Positions 44,681-56,900 of a DNA stretch of 64,000 nucleotides are shown here, piece by piece. This DNA comes from Microglena sp. YARC (lineage: Eukaryota > Chlorophyta > Chlorophyceae > Chlamydomonadales > Chlamydomonadaceae). A model generated the notes under the pieces. That model was not told the DNA's origin. It ran no database searches and worked only from the letters and a program-made list of their open reading frames with translations. A program made the position numbers and the translations under genes. The stretch covers positions 23,311,049-23,375,048 of the forward strand of contig CM039465.1 in the NCBI GenBank assembly GCA_022414725.1, in the 5' to 3' direction. Each line of letters opens with the position of its first letter. The first letter of the stretch is position 1.

Positions 44681-47254
44681 ATGCCCGATCCTCCTGCTAG
44701 AGGTAACCAGCGAGCCAGGCCAACACGTCAAGCCAAAACTGAGGCACAAGCTCGAATTAGTGCGCAGCAGGCACCAGCCCCCCAGCGCTGGGGGGGGGGG
44801 CTGTGGCAGGGATTGCCGTTGGCGATAAAAGTATACCAACAGACCTCCCTCCGCCAGCGATCCCTTCTGCCGTTCCGCTAGCTCTTCAGACAGACATCAT
44901 AGGAACTAACCCTCAGGCCAATATAGAAAGGGGTAGGCCCAAGCCAGTCCCTGCTGCTGCTGCTCCTGCCATGGCTCCTGCTGCACCTCCAGCTGTTCAG
45001 CCTAAGCTTCCAGAGAGGCCAGCGGATTTGGGGCCAGATGCTTACCCAGTACCTCCAAAGGTGAGTGCTGCTCATAAACTGAATCTGGGCTGATTCATCT
45101 TAGATCCAGCAGTGAATCTGTGATCTCGGAGACCGAAAGTTACACCATATTACTGAGTGCTAAGATGAATTGTGTACCTACTTGATTAGTCTAGTTTGGC
45201 CCCTACTGGGCTCCTTGAAAGCCTTGTGTCCTAGAGTTTCTAAGTCTTTACTTTGCCATGGTCCGTGTAGATGGCCAAGTGTCCACTCTCCTGCTGCCTA
45301 GTGATCTCTTCCCTTTCAATATGATTGTCCTTGTATCTCAGGTTCAAGTAGGGGGCTCTCCCATCTACGTTCCCGAGAAGAAGTTGGGCAAGGGAGGTTT
45401 TGGACAAGTATGGCTGGGAAGGCGAATGCACCAACGAAAGGGTGTGAAAGGGGCGTCAGCCCCCGATGGATCAGCTGCCCCCGAGGTGAGCTGTTGTGGT
45501 AGATGGGTTGCAGACGCTACTCGCGAAACTGTCTCTCCCTTTGAGGCTCAAGGTCTCTTTGGTCAAGTGGCACTGACCCTCTCTCTTCTCATGGGAAACC
45601 CTGAATGCCTGGACCCCTTCCACTTTATTAGACATACAAGCATGTACACACACAGGGCATAATACACAAGCATGACCATCATGACATGACTAATTTGCCA
45701 CCTTAACTTGAATGCCACACATGACATCTGGATGCCACTGACCTCAGCAGGTGGCTCTTAAGTTCGAGCACAAGACTAGCAAAGGGTGTGCCAATGGACC
45801 GCCGTGCGAGTGGCACATTTACACGTGAGTGGAACCCAGCTTTTTTGGTGCTGCTTTTGGTGGTAGTTACGCATTTTGTGTTCCATGTACGTGTGCATAT
45901 AATCTGAATCCATATCAATGACATATGGTCGTAGTCGAGGGCTCTCACTTGCATGGGATTGTCAATCAGTGACTCACTCACGCTCTATGGTCTGTCCATG
46001 CTACCTATGCAGACTGAGGGCTGTTGATGGCTCACCATCGCAATACGGACTGTCCATGGCACTTGCACACCATAAATAAATGGTATATAAATAAATAGTA
46101 TGCCTTATTACGATGTGCGAGGTTGAGGGGGCCAGCCTGTTTGCTTGCACTGGGGCCAACCACCAACCACCACCAATGTCCATGGCACTCATGCACCCTA
46201 AGCAGACAAGTACTCCTAGCACCTCCTACTGTATCTGCTCGCATGTGAAGCCAACTGGGAGAATCAACCCTACAACCTAACCCCCTTAAACCTAAACCTT
46301 AACTAATGCACCGTAAGCAGACAACCACCTCTGACACCTCCAACTGTATCTGCTTGCATGTGCAGCCAACTAGGGGAATCCTACGGCATTCCCAAGTTGT
46401 ACTACAAGGGACAGCAGGACGATTTCTATGTCATGGTGAGCACCAGGTGTTTCTCAAGTGCTATATTATGTACCCTGATGTTTTGGGGGTGCTACATTAG
46501 AGTCTTAGGGGGTTGCTTTGGTTGGCCAAAAGCTGCTGGCAGCACCCAAAAGGCTAATAGGAGCACCATGCTGCTACACAAAGAAGCCTTTTCCTTTCCT
46601 TCAAATAGCATCCTGGTGAGCATCCATGCCAGCTTGGTTAAGATGTTCAGTTCGTTGTTTTTTTTGCCCCTGAATGGTTGGTTGGAAGACCCTCCTGGGA
46701 GCCGTGGTTTGGATTTGTCTTGGGTCAACACTGGCATGTCTATGACTACGAAATGTGGGAGGTATGATGCATGTATGATGAACTGCACAGATGCCACGCT
46801 GCGTGATTTGGTGGCTCCCCCTGTATAATTCCGATGAAAACGCTCCGGCGCTCACCATTTATTTGTGTCTACAAGCAGCCGTTTCTAGGCAGCTCACCTG
46901 GCTTGCTACCTAGTCAAATCTAAAGCAAAGCAATGCAGTGCAGCTTGAAGCTGCCAGAACCCGCTTTCCAGCACTCTTGAAATAATGGGTCTTAGCCCAG
47001 TGGCTGGCTCGGAGCTGCCCAGAAGCTGCAAGCAAACAGGCTAGCCCCCTCAACCTTTCGCCTCCTAATTAGACGTACTATGTATTTATTTTATTCATCA
47101 CAATCCCTGCTGCCTCACCGTCCCAATATTCCTAGCCTCTTTGCGTGACTGCAACCCATCCATCCCAGAACATTACCAAACTATACTGCCCTCCCCCCCC
47201 CCCCCCTCCCCACTCTCCTTTCCCTACTCCCTACTGAACTCTAACCCTCAACAT

Positions 47255-47301
<47 letters not shown>

Positions 47302-50300
47302 ACGCACTCCCCACCAGTCCTCCCCGCACTCCCCACTCCCCACTCTCCTTTCCCTACTCCCTACTAAATTGCACCCCCCTGCCCCTCTCTCTGAAAGCTT
47401 TCCCTAACCCCTTATCTTGCAACTCTCAGGTGATGGACCTCTTGGGTCCCAGCCTTTGGGACATTTGGAATAGCCACCGCCAACATCTTGCGGAAGCTTA
47501 TGTTGCATGCGTAGCTATGGAGGCAGTGTCCATTCTTCAAGGCCTGCACGCCAAAGGGTGAGTGAAAGCGATGTTGATAATGATGTTGATGGTTCTGCTG
47601 GTGGTGTTGGTGGGTGCTGGGTGACCTGTCTCTATGGCCTGCACTTCTGTTTGGCTGAATTGCCAGCCAGGCCAGCTACCCAGAAAGCTGCTGTAGACGG
47701 GAAGATAAATAGTGAGATAGACCAGCACATTCATAGGACTATTTTTGGCGGAGCCTCCTCTTCAAGGGGGCGTGATCCCCCTGTGTTACCCTGTTGTTCG
47801 TTTGACCGTCGGTCCGACCGCCCCGCCAAGACGAAGCCTGACACGTCAGCCAACGGTCTCGTAACTAACCGATTCTGTTGCCACCTGTCGATCCGTTGCG
47901 AACACTCTCCGCCAATTTTTAGCGTCGCTTGCGACGCTGCATAGAATTGTTCTCCAGTTTGAAAATGCAAAGCAAGGTATTTCCATCACGCGCACTAGGT
48001 ATCGTTTCAATTTTTGCTTTACCCCAAAGACGGCGAGCAGCTTGAAGGGCATGCACCTAACTTTTAATTCATTCGTATAACTTTGCACCTTGGAGGACAT
48101 ACCAATCTTCATGCGTTCCTTGCCCCAAGTTCTTCTTTGCATGTGAGTGGGCAGACCCAATAGATATTAGGCTGTGTAGGTCCACTTGCTTGCTCTACCT
48201 AGACACCGCATCCACCACACCCACACCGCATCCCTCCCTCCCCACCCACCCCACCCCAACCACCCCACCTAATGTGCAGGTATGTGCACGGCGATGTGAA
48301 GCCTGAGAACTTCCTCCTAGGCCCCCCTGGCACCTCCAAGGAGAAGAAGCTCTTCCTGGTGGATCTTGGATTAGCTGGCAAGTGGAGGGAGCGAAATGTG
48401 CACGTCCTGTGAGTGCTGCATGGGTGGCATGGCATTGCAGACCTGGGGGAGGGCAGGCGTTGAATTGCATTGCATTGCAGGCTTGGAGTTGGACAGGCGT
48501 TGCATGGCAGGCAATACGTTTCATCGCATTGAATTGTACTGCAGTGCAGGCTTGAAGGAGTACAGGCGTTGAATGGCATTGAATTGTATTGCATGCAGTC
48601 TCAGTGGATGCTTGGTGCATGGATGGATGGCATTGCAGGCTTGGAGGTGGACATGCATTGCATGGCAGGCGTTGAATTGAATTATATTGCATGCAGTCTG
48701 AGTGGATGGCATGCTTGGTGCATGGACGGCATTGCAGGCTTGGAGGAGGACTGGCGTTGCATGGCTGGCGTTGAATTTCATCGCATTGAATTGCATCGCA
48801 TTGTACTGCACTGCAGGCTTCGAGGAGGACAGGCATTGAATTGCATTGCATTGTTTTGCATGCAGTCTCAGTGGATGGCATCCTTCTGCTGCATGGATGG
48901 CATGGCAGGCTTGGTCGAATGGCAGGCAATGAATGTCATGCATAGTGCTTGTGCGCAATGTTGCACATGTTGACCTTGGTGTTCTTGGGGTGCTACAATA
49001 GAGCCTGTTGGGTTGCTTTTTTATGCAAAAAGCTGCTAGTAGCACCCTGAAGGCTAGCAGAAGCACCATGGTGCTACTCAAATACACCGGATCCTGTCCT
49101 TCAAAATAACCTTGAAGTGATGACTCTTAAAAGAAGTCTAAAAGTACCCACAAAGATTCATAATATTTTTAGCCTAGAAGCAGTAGCTTGCCATACGTCT
49201 GATCTAAATACGTCTGATCTAAACAGTTCCTCATCTCGTGTTGGATAACAACCAACAACCCGATGTTGGTTGGCCCCAGTGTAAGCAAAAGAGCTGGCCC
49301 CCTCAACCTTGCGCCTTGCAATAAGGTGTACTATTTATTTCTTTATTCACAACCCGATACTCAGGTATGATCAGAAGCCTGATGACTTCCGAGGCACTGT
49401 CCGCTACGCGAGTGTTCACGCACACTTGGGGCGAGCGACCACCAGGAGGGATGACCTTGAATCACTTGCTTACACCTTGCTCTTCTTGCTCAAGGGTCGC
49501 CTCCCATGGCAAGGCTTCCAGGTAGGAGTGCTGGTGGTGAGGGGGGTTGGGGTGGGGGGCAAGGCTGCCCTTGCTGCTGTGATGATGATGATAACGACAT
49601 TTTTTCCTGGTGCCCTAACTGGGACTCGAAATGTGCCTGCGGCTTGACTGAGTCAAGGGTGACCTTCATTCAGTATCGCCTGTGTAGCCTTGTGACAAGA
49701 TCCTGGAAGTCTGTACGTGGACTTGACTCTTTGCTCGTCAATTAATCTAGTGTTAGTATGCAAGCTAGGTTGGGGCTTTGCCTCAATTGCAAGCCCCATT
49801 TGCAAGTGGGGGTAAGACCCACACTTCGCTTTACTTGGCTTGCAATACTATGATCATTGTGACAGGATCCTGGGAGTCTGTTCGTAGACTTATCTCTTTG
49901 CTCGTCAATTAGTATTGCTTGCTTGCTTGCTTGCTTGCTTGCTAGCTTGCTTGCTTGCTTGCCTGCCTGCCTGCTTGCCCCCATGCCCGTTCTTCCCTTC
50001 CCCCTCCTCCCTGTCCCCCCCCCCCCCCCCCCCCCCTTCCCGAGCTGTCACCCATTACTGACCACCCGAGTCGTCAGCCATCCAGCTGACCTTCCTGCTC
50101 CCCTCCTGTGTCCGCCCTCTCCCCAGGGAACCAACAAGGGATACCTGGTGTGCCGAAAGAAGATGATGACGTCAGCTGAGCAGCTGGCCAGGGGATCACA
50201 CCCAGCCTTCAAAGACTTCACGGATCTGGTGCGTTCAGCAGTTTTTTGTGTGTGCAGCGCATTGCAAATTGAGCAACTCGGTGCGACCCAGTGCAATGCG

Positions 50301-51083
50301 CTGCCCCTCGGCTCCAGGGCTCCCCGCTTGGTGCTTTGCCCTATACCATGTGACGCCACCATCCTGAAATCAGGCTTGTGTCCTAACTTTTGCTACTTAC
50401 CTGGGTCTACAGAAAGCTGAAGAAAAAACTGGAGTTCAGGGTGGGCTAAACAACACCCGAAGCTATATATATCACAAGCATGCATGTTGGTGGTTGGCCC
50501 CAGTGCAAGCGAACAGGCTGACCCCCTCAACCTCACACCTCGTCATATGGAGTACCGTTTATTTACACCCTGCCTTCAAAGACTTAACAGGAATCGTGGG
50601 GTCAGGGTGGGCGACACAATAGCTTTTATTTTCAGCTACCAGCAGTAGCTTCTAGGCACCTTCTACTTCTACCCATGTCCCCAAAGTAAACCCTTGATTG
50701 CCCCCCCCCCCCCCCCACACACACACACACCCCCTCCCCATCCTGTAGGTGATCAACCTGAAGTTCGACGAGGAGCCTGACTACGCTCGCTACATCTCCA
50801 TGTTTGAGCCTATCACCAATGCCCCTGAGAGGCCCCTCAGTGTGGAGGGCTCACTCAAGTTAGGCCAGAAGCGACTACGATCGACAGGTGGGGAAGATAC
50901 GGTCGAACTGTATTACTGCAGCCTGATGATTCCTATTGTGCAAAACTATTCGCTGCTTTTTGTAATCATCCGTCTCGATCTCTCGTCTCCCCTTACTCAT
51001 GATCTTCAAAACAATCAACTTAGATCCCTAGATCCCTAGTACTCACTATCCGGAAAGAAGCTTTCATTCGTTATCCCCCCCCC

Positions 51084-51114
<31 letters not shown>

Positions 51115-53791
51115 ACCACACACACACACACACACACCACACACCACACACAGGTGGGGAGGAGGCAGAGCAGCAGCCAGCGACCAAGAGGGTGCGCACT
51201 GGTCTCGCAGCCAAGCAGTGGATCTCCGTCTACACCAAGCACCTGCCGATGAAGCAGAGGTATGGCTTATTAACACATCATATTATATTCTTAAATCATC
51301 TAGGAGGTCCTATGATCTTCTGTCCTTTCGTGTCCATTCAAAGTGCTGTGTACCAGATCTTGTCAATATAGACCCTCAGGATGGTGTAGAATTACCTTCA
51401 TTATCTAAGCAAGTCCCTCCAGCCCAATTAGCTACCCCTGGGGTGTAACATACGTCCATGGCCCATGTTCCTCCCTAGTGAGCTGGTACCCTGTAGTGGT
51501 ATAACTTTTCTTTTTTATCTATGAGCAGCAGCTTCTAGGCAGCTCCCCTGACTGGCTAGTCAGCCGAACGTGATGCAACCTGGTGCTCCTTGAAGCTAAC
51601 ACAACCAGCTTTCCTGTCCTGTTGAACTCGTGAGGCTTGGCTCAGTGGCTGGCTCAGGGAGCTGTCTAGAAGCTGCTGCTCATAGCTGAACAGAAAAGCT
51701 ATGTGTGGTAGGTAGGAGCGAGCGCAGTCTAGTCTCATTCCAGTACCTCAGCATGGGTGTGTACATCATCATGCTACGACCAACACCCGCCCAACAACAC
51801 CCAGCCACCAAAACCACCACCAAGACCCACCCAACAACACCCACCCTCACACCACATCTCCCTCCTGCGCCCAGGTACCACTACAACGTGACAACTCAGC
51901 GTCTGCAGGTGCATGTCCAGAAGGGTTGGGAGGATCGACTGTACATCAGCACTGTTGGCTCTGCGTCCAACCTGTGGGCAGTGGTCATGGATGCAGGCAC
52001 CAAGTTCACTCAACAAATATACAAGGTGTGTGTTGCGCTGGCCGGGATGTGGTGGCGTAGACAGTGAAGGGCATTCGGGTGGTGGTAGTCGTGGTGTGTT
52101 GCGATGGGTGTCGGTCATTGTGGTAACTGGTGGTGATGGGTCGCGGTCGTTGTGGTGATGTGTGGTGGTGGTGTTTGGTGATGGGTGGGGAAGGGGGACA
52201 AAGGTGTGGTGGTGCTACTGATGGTGACTGAAAGGACACAGATTAGCAGGCATGTACATGATAGGGATTCCATAGTTGTGCTGAGAGTTGTGCTGAGTGC
52301 TGAGAGTTAGGCATGATGGCCTTGTGTGCTTTCCAGCCCTGGGCCTAATCAGTTACTGTCATGACACCGTGACAGTGAGGGTTCTTGGCTAATTGAATAG
52401 CTACATTTTGGGTAGTCACAATTCGGTTGACTAGAACCAGCAGTCTAGTGGCCTGTAATGATAACGCCTGGTGGGGCGTGGTATTAAGGGAGCCCCGTCT
52501 TTCGGCAGTAGAGAACGGGCTGCTACTTTACCTGGACAAAGCTACCATGAAGGTTGACAGCGACCAAAACACTAAATCGCACCCGTGGGGATTCAAACCC
52601 GGCAACTTCTTCGTTCTTTCTAGGAGCTCAACCGTTGAGCCATTCGTCGGAACGGGGATCGATGGCCTGTAGTTACTTGCAGCGGACAGTCATGGCCTGT
52701 TCAGTTCTGTTCACTCAATATCACCTCTATTTCAGGACCGTTGACCTCCAATTATTTCCATTTCATGACCGTTCACTTCCGATTGCGTCCCTTTCAGGAC
52801 TGTTAACTTCCGATTATTTTCATTTCGGGACTGTTAACTTCCAATTACTGCCATTTTAGGACCGTTTACTTTCAATTACTTCCATTTCAGGACTGTTCAC
52901 TTCCAATAATTTCCATTTCAGGCCCGGTTACTTGTGTCCTGGTCTGTTACACTACTTGCAACACTCTTACCCCCCCTTCCCCTCCCCAGGTGCATGGGAA
53001 CTCCTTCCTGCCCAAAGAGTGGATCATGGAGAAGTGGGAGGAGGGCTTCTACATCACTGCTGTGTCAGGCTGCGACAACATGTGCAGCTTGGTGGTGATG
53101 TCCAAGGGGACCAAGTTCACACAGCAATCGTACAAGGTGGGGGGGGTGCCCATTATAATACTATTATGCCCATTGCTATAGCATTCTAAACTGGAAGGTT
53201 TTAGAGGAGTTACGACAATAATGTTTTCAAACATAATGATTTTAGCTTATAAATGTACGGCTTTTGAAAAGCGCAGCAAGAACACAGCAGTGGTTTAAGG
53301 TGAGGGACATAGCTTTCCTTTTCAGCAACGAGTAGCAACTTCTAGGCAGCTCCCCTGTCTGCCTATTCAGGCACACCTGGTCGACGAAGTGCACCTTGAA
53401 GCTGACAAAATCAGCTTTCGAGTACTGTTGAGATCTTGGTGCTGAGCCCAGCGGCTGGCTCAAGGAGCTGCCTAGAAGCTGCTACGATAAGCCGAAAAGA
53501 AAAGGGTGAGGGAGTGCCCCTTCCAAGGTTGTTTTTAAGGACAGGAACCAGTGTCTGTTGTTAGCCCCATGGTGCTCTTATTAGCTTCTGGGGTGCTACT
53601 AACAGCTTTTTGGGTCCACAGGTAACCCCCAAAAGATTGTGACGCAGTCCCACCAAAAGCCTATACCCTAAACAATCTGGCGGTAGAGCTATATCTAGCA
53701 CCTAAGAACATGTAGTACTATCAATATGCATGTGATTAGAAATGTAGCACTGTCAATATATATATATATATATGTATATATTGACAGTGCT

Positions 53792-53852
<61 letters not shown>

Positions 53853-53853
53853 G

Positions 53854-53892
<39 letters not shown>

Positions 53893-53919
53893 TTGACAGT
53901 GCTACATTTTATATATATG

Positions 53920-53951
<32 letters not shown>

Positions 53952-56900
53952 ATATATATATACACGGGTAGAAACTAATTTACTCACAAAATATTAAAAA
54001 ATGGGGCAAATCCCGTCAGCCTATTTGGCAACTCCTGGGCTGAAACTTAAAGACTAGTCATCAGTCATCGATTTCTTGTTATTATAGCCCCTCCTGGTAG
54101 TCTAGAGCTATCTTGATTATTCATGGTTGGGCAACTCCCTTTCGCCTAATTGGCTACCCCTGGACTGTAATGACATTCAACATGCACACTTCCAACCAAC
54201 ACATCAACCAGCACCAACACACCAACCAGCACATCAACCAGCACCAGCACACCAACCAGCACCAACACACCAACCAGCACCGACACTGTCCATCAGGTGA
54301 GCGACCAACACTTTCCACAACCACAACCAACCATAACCAACCAACCACAACCACAACCACAACCAACACTGTCCATCAGGTGAGCGACCAACACTATCCA
54401 CAACCATAACCAACCAACCAACCACAACCAACACTGTCCACCAGGTGAGCGACTCTTTCCCTTACGAGTGGATCAAGAAGAAGTGGCGAGAGGGCTTTTA
54501 TGTGACCAGCATGGCCACTGCACTCAACCAGTGGGCCATCGTGATGTCACGCGTCGTAGGCATCCACGAGCAGGTATGTCATGTATAAGGTTGTCAAGTA
54601 CGATATCATGTATATATATAGTACACGAGTACATAGCCCGTGTGGCCGTTGGCCGCACCTGTCAGGATGTACCCAGCAAAAAAGATGACGCCCCCCACAC
54701 AGACCACCACCTACCCCTTCCCATCGAACACACAGAAGCACGGATTCTCACGTGACCCCCCCCCCCCCCACTACCACCGCCACACACACACACCACTACC
54801 ACCCTCAGCCGATCTCCTTCCTCCCTCCCTCCCCCTCCACCCCCATGCTTGCCTGCCACACCTATTAATTAACAAATACACATATCTCCTCCCCTCCCCC
54901 CCCCCCACCCCCCTCCCTCCTCCTTCCCTCTCCCACACCCCCACCCACCCACCCACCACACACACACCACACACACACCACACACACCACCAACACACAC
55001 CTCTCTCACCCCCCCCTTCCCCCCATCAGACCCAGGGCGTGAAAGTTATCTAGTCTCCATGCATCACTGCACTGTCTCTCTGGCTTGTGTTGCTTCATCC
55101 GATTGTTCTTGCATCTCATGATTTTCTTGCATCCTTGTCTTCATCTTCACTCTCATCCTCATCCAGATCCAGATCCTCCCCATCCCCATCCTCGCCCTCA
55201 TCTAATTCCCATCCTCATCCTCACTCACATCCATATCCTCCCCATCCTCACCCTCATCTTATCCCCATCCTTATCCTCACTCACATCCACATCCTCACTC
55301 TCATCCACGTCCTCACTCTCATCCACATCCTCACTCTCATCCCCACCCTCACTCTCATCCACATCCTTACTCTCATCCACATCCTCACTCTCATCCCCAC
55401 CCTCATCCACATCCTCACTCTCATCCTCGTACCCATCCTCATCCACATCCTCATTCCTGCAACATGTGCGCTCCATTTCTCCGCTCTCGTATCTTTGCTG
55501 AAGTATCCCTCTCCCAAATCTTGCCCACTGTCTCATACCTCTCCTTTGCATCGTGCCCTGACTGCAGGTGGTAGAGCTTGACTTCCACTATCCTAGTGAG
55601 GGCATCCACAAGCGCTGGGACGCAGGCTTCAGGATCACCAGTGCAGGAGCCACGCATGACCAGGTAGGTGTGAATGCATGCGTGTGTGCATGTTCATGTG
55701 TGTATGTGCATGTGTATGGGACGCAGGCTTCATGATCACCAGTGCAGGAGCCACGCATGACCAGGGAGGTGTGAATGCATGCGTGTGTGCATGTTCATGT
55801 TTGTATGTGCATGTGTATGGGACGCAGGCTTCATGATCACCAGTGCAGGAGCCACGCATGACCAGGTAGGTGTGAAAGCATGCGTGTGTGCATGTTCATG
55901 TTTGTATGTGCATGTGTATGGGACGCAGGCTTCATGATCACCAGTGCAGGAGCCACGCATGACCAGGTAGGTGTGAATGCATGCGTGTGTGCATGTTCAT
56001 GTGTGTATGTGCATGTGTATGGGACGCAGGCTTCAGGATCACCAGTGCAGGAGCCACGCATGACCAGGTAGGTGTGAATGCATGCGTGTGTGCATGTTCA
56101 TGTTTGTATGTGCATGTGTATGGGACGCAGGCTTCATGATCACCAGTGCAGGAGCCACGCATGACCAGGTAGGTGTGAATGCATGCGTGTGTGCATGTTC
56201 ATGTTTGTATGTGCATGTGTATGGGACGCAGGCTTCAGGATCACCAGTGCAGGAGCCACGCATGACCAGGTAGGTGTGAATGCATGCGTGTGTGCATGTT
56301 CATGTTTGTATGTGCATGTGTATGGGACGCAGGCTTCAGGATCACCAGTGCAGGAGCCACGCATGACCAGGTAGGTGTGAATGCATGCGTGTGTGCATAT
56401 GTGTGTGTGCATGTCCATGTGTGTATGTTCATGTGTATGGGACGCAGGCTTCAAGATCACCAGTGCAGAAGCCATGCATGACCAGGTAGGTATGAATGCA
56501 TGCTTAAAGGTGGGATTATATGCTCATGCAAATGTATATGTGTTCATGTGCATGTGTATTTGTGTGCAGGTGTATGTGTGTGCATGAAGCACCATTTGGG
56601 TGTGTGTGTGTGTGTGTGTGAGTGTGAGTGTGTATGTGACAAGTGCCAGACAAGCACCATTTGTTTGTGTTTGAGTGTGTTTGTGTGTGTGTGTATGGGA
56701 TTATGTGGGTGTATGGGATTATGTGGGTGTAAGGGATTATGTGGGTGTATGGGATTATATGGGTGTATGGGATTATATGGGTGTATGGGATTATATGGGT
56801 GTATGGGATTATATGGGTGTATGGGATTATAATCCCATACACCCATATAATCCCATACACCCATATAATCCCATACACCCATATAATCCCATACACCCAT

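Noticed and set aside
48195..49087. Minus-strand frames of 188-244 residues rich in Cys/His/Pro
   Set aside because: They overlap kinase exon 6 on the other strand and a GCATTGCAGG minisatellite; no conserved motif.
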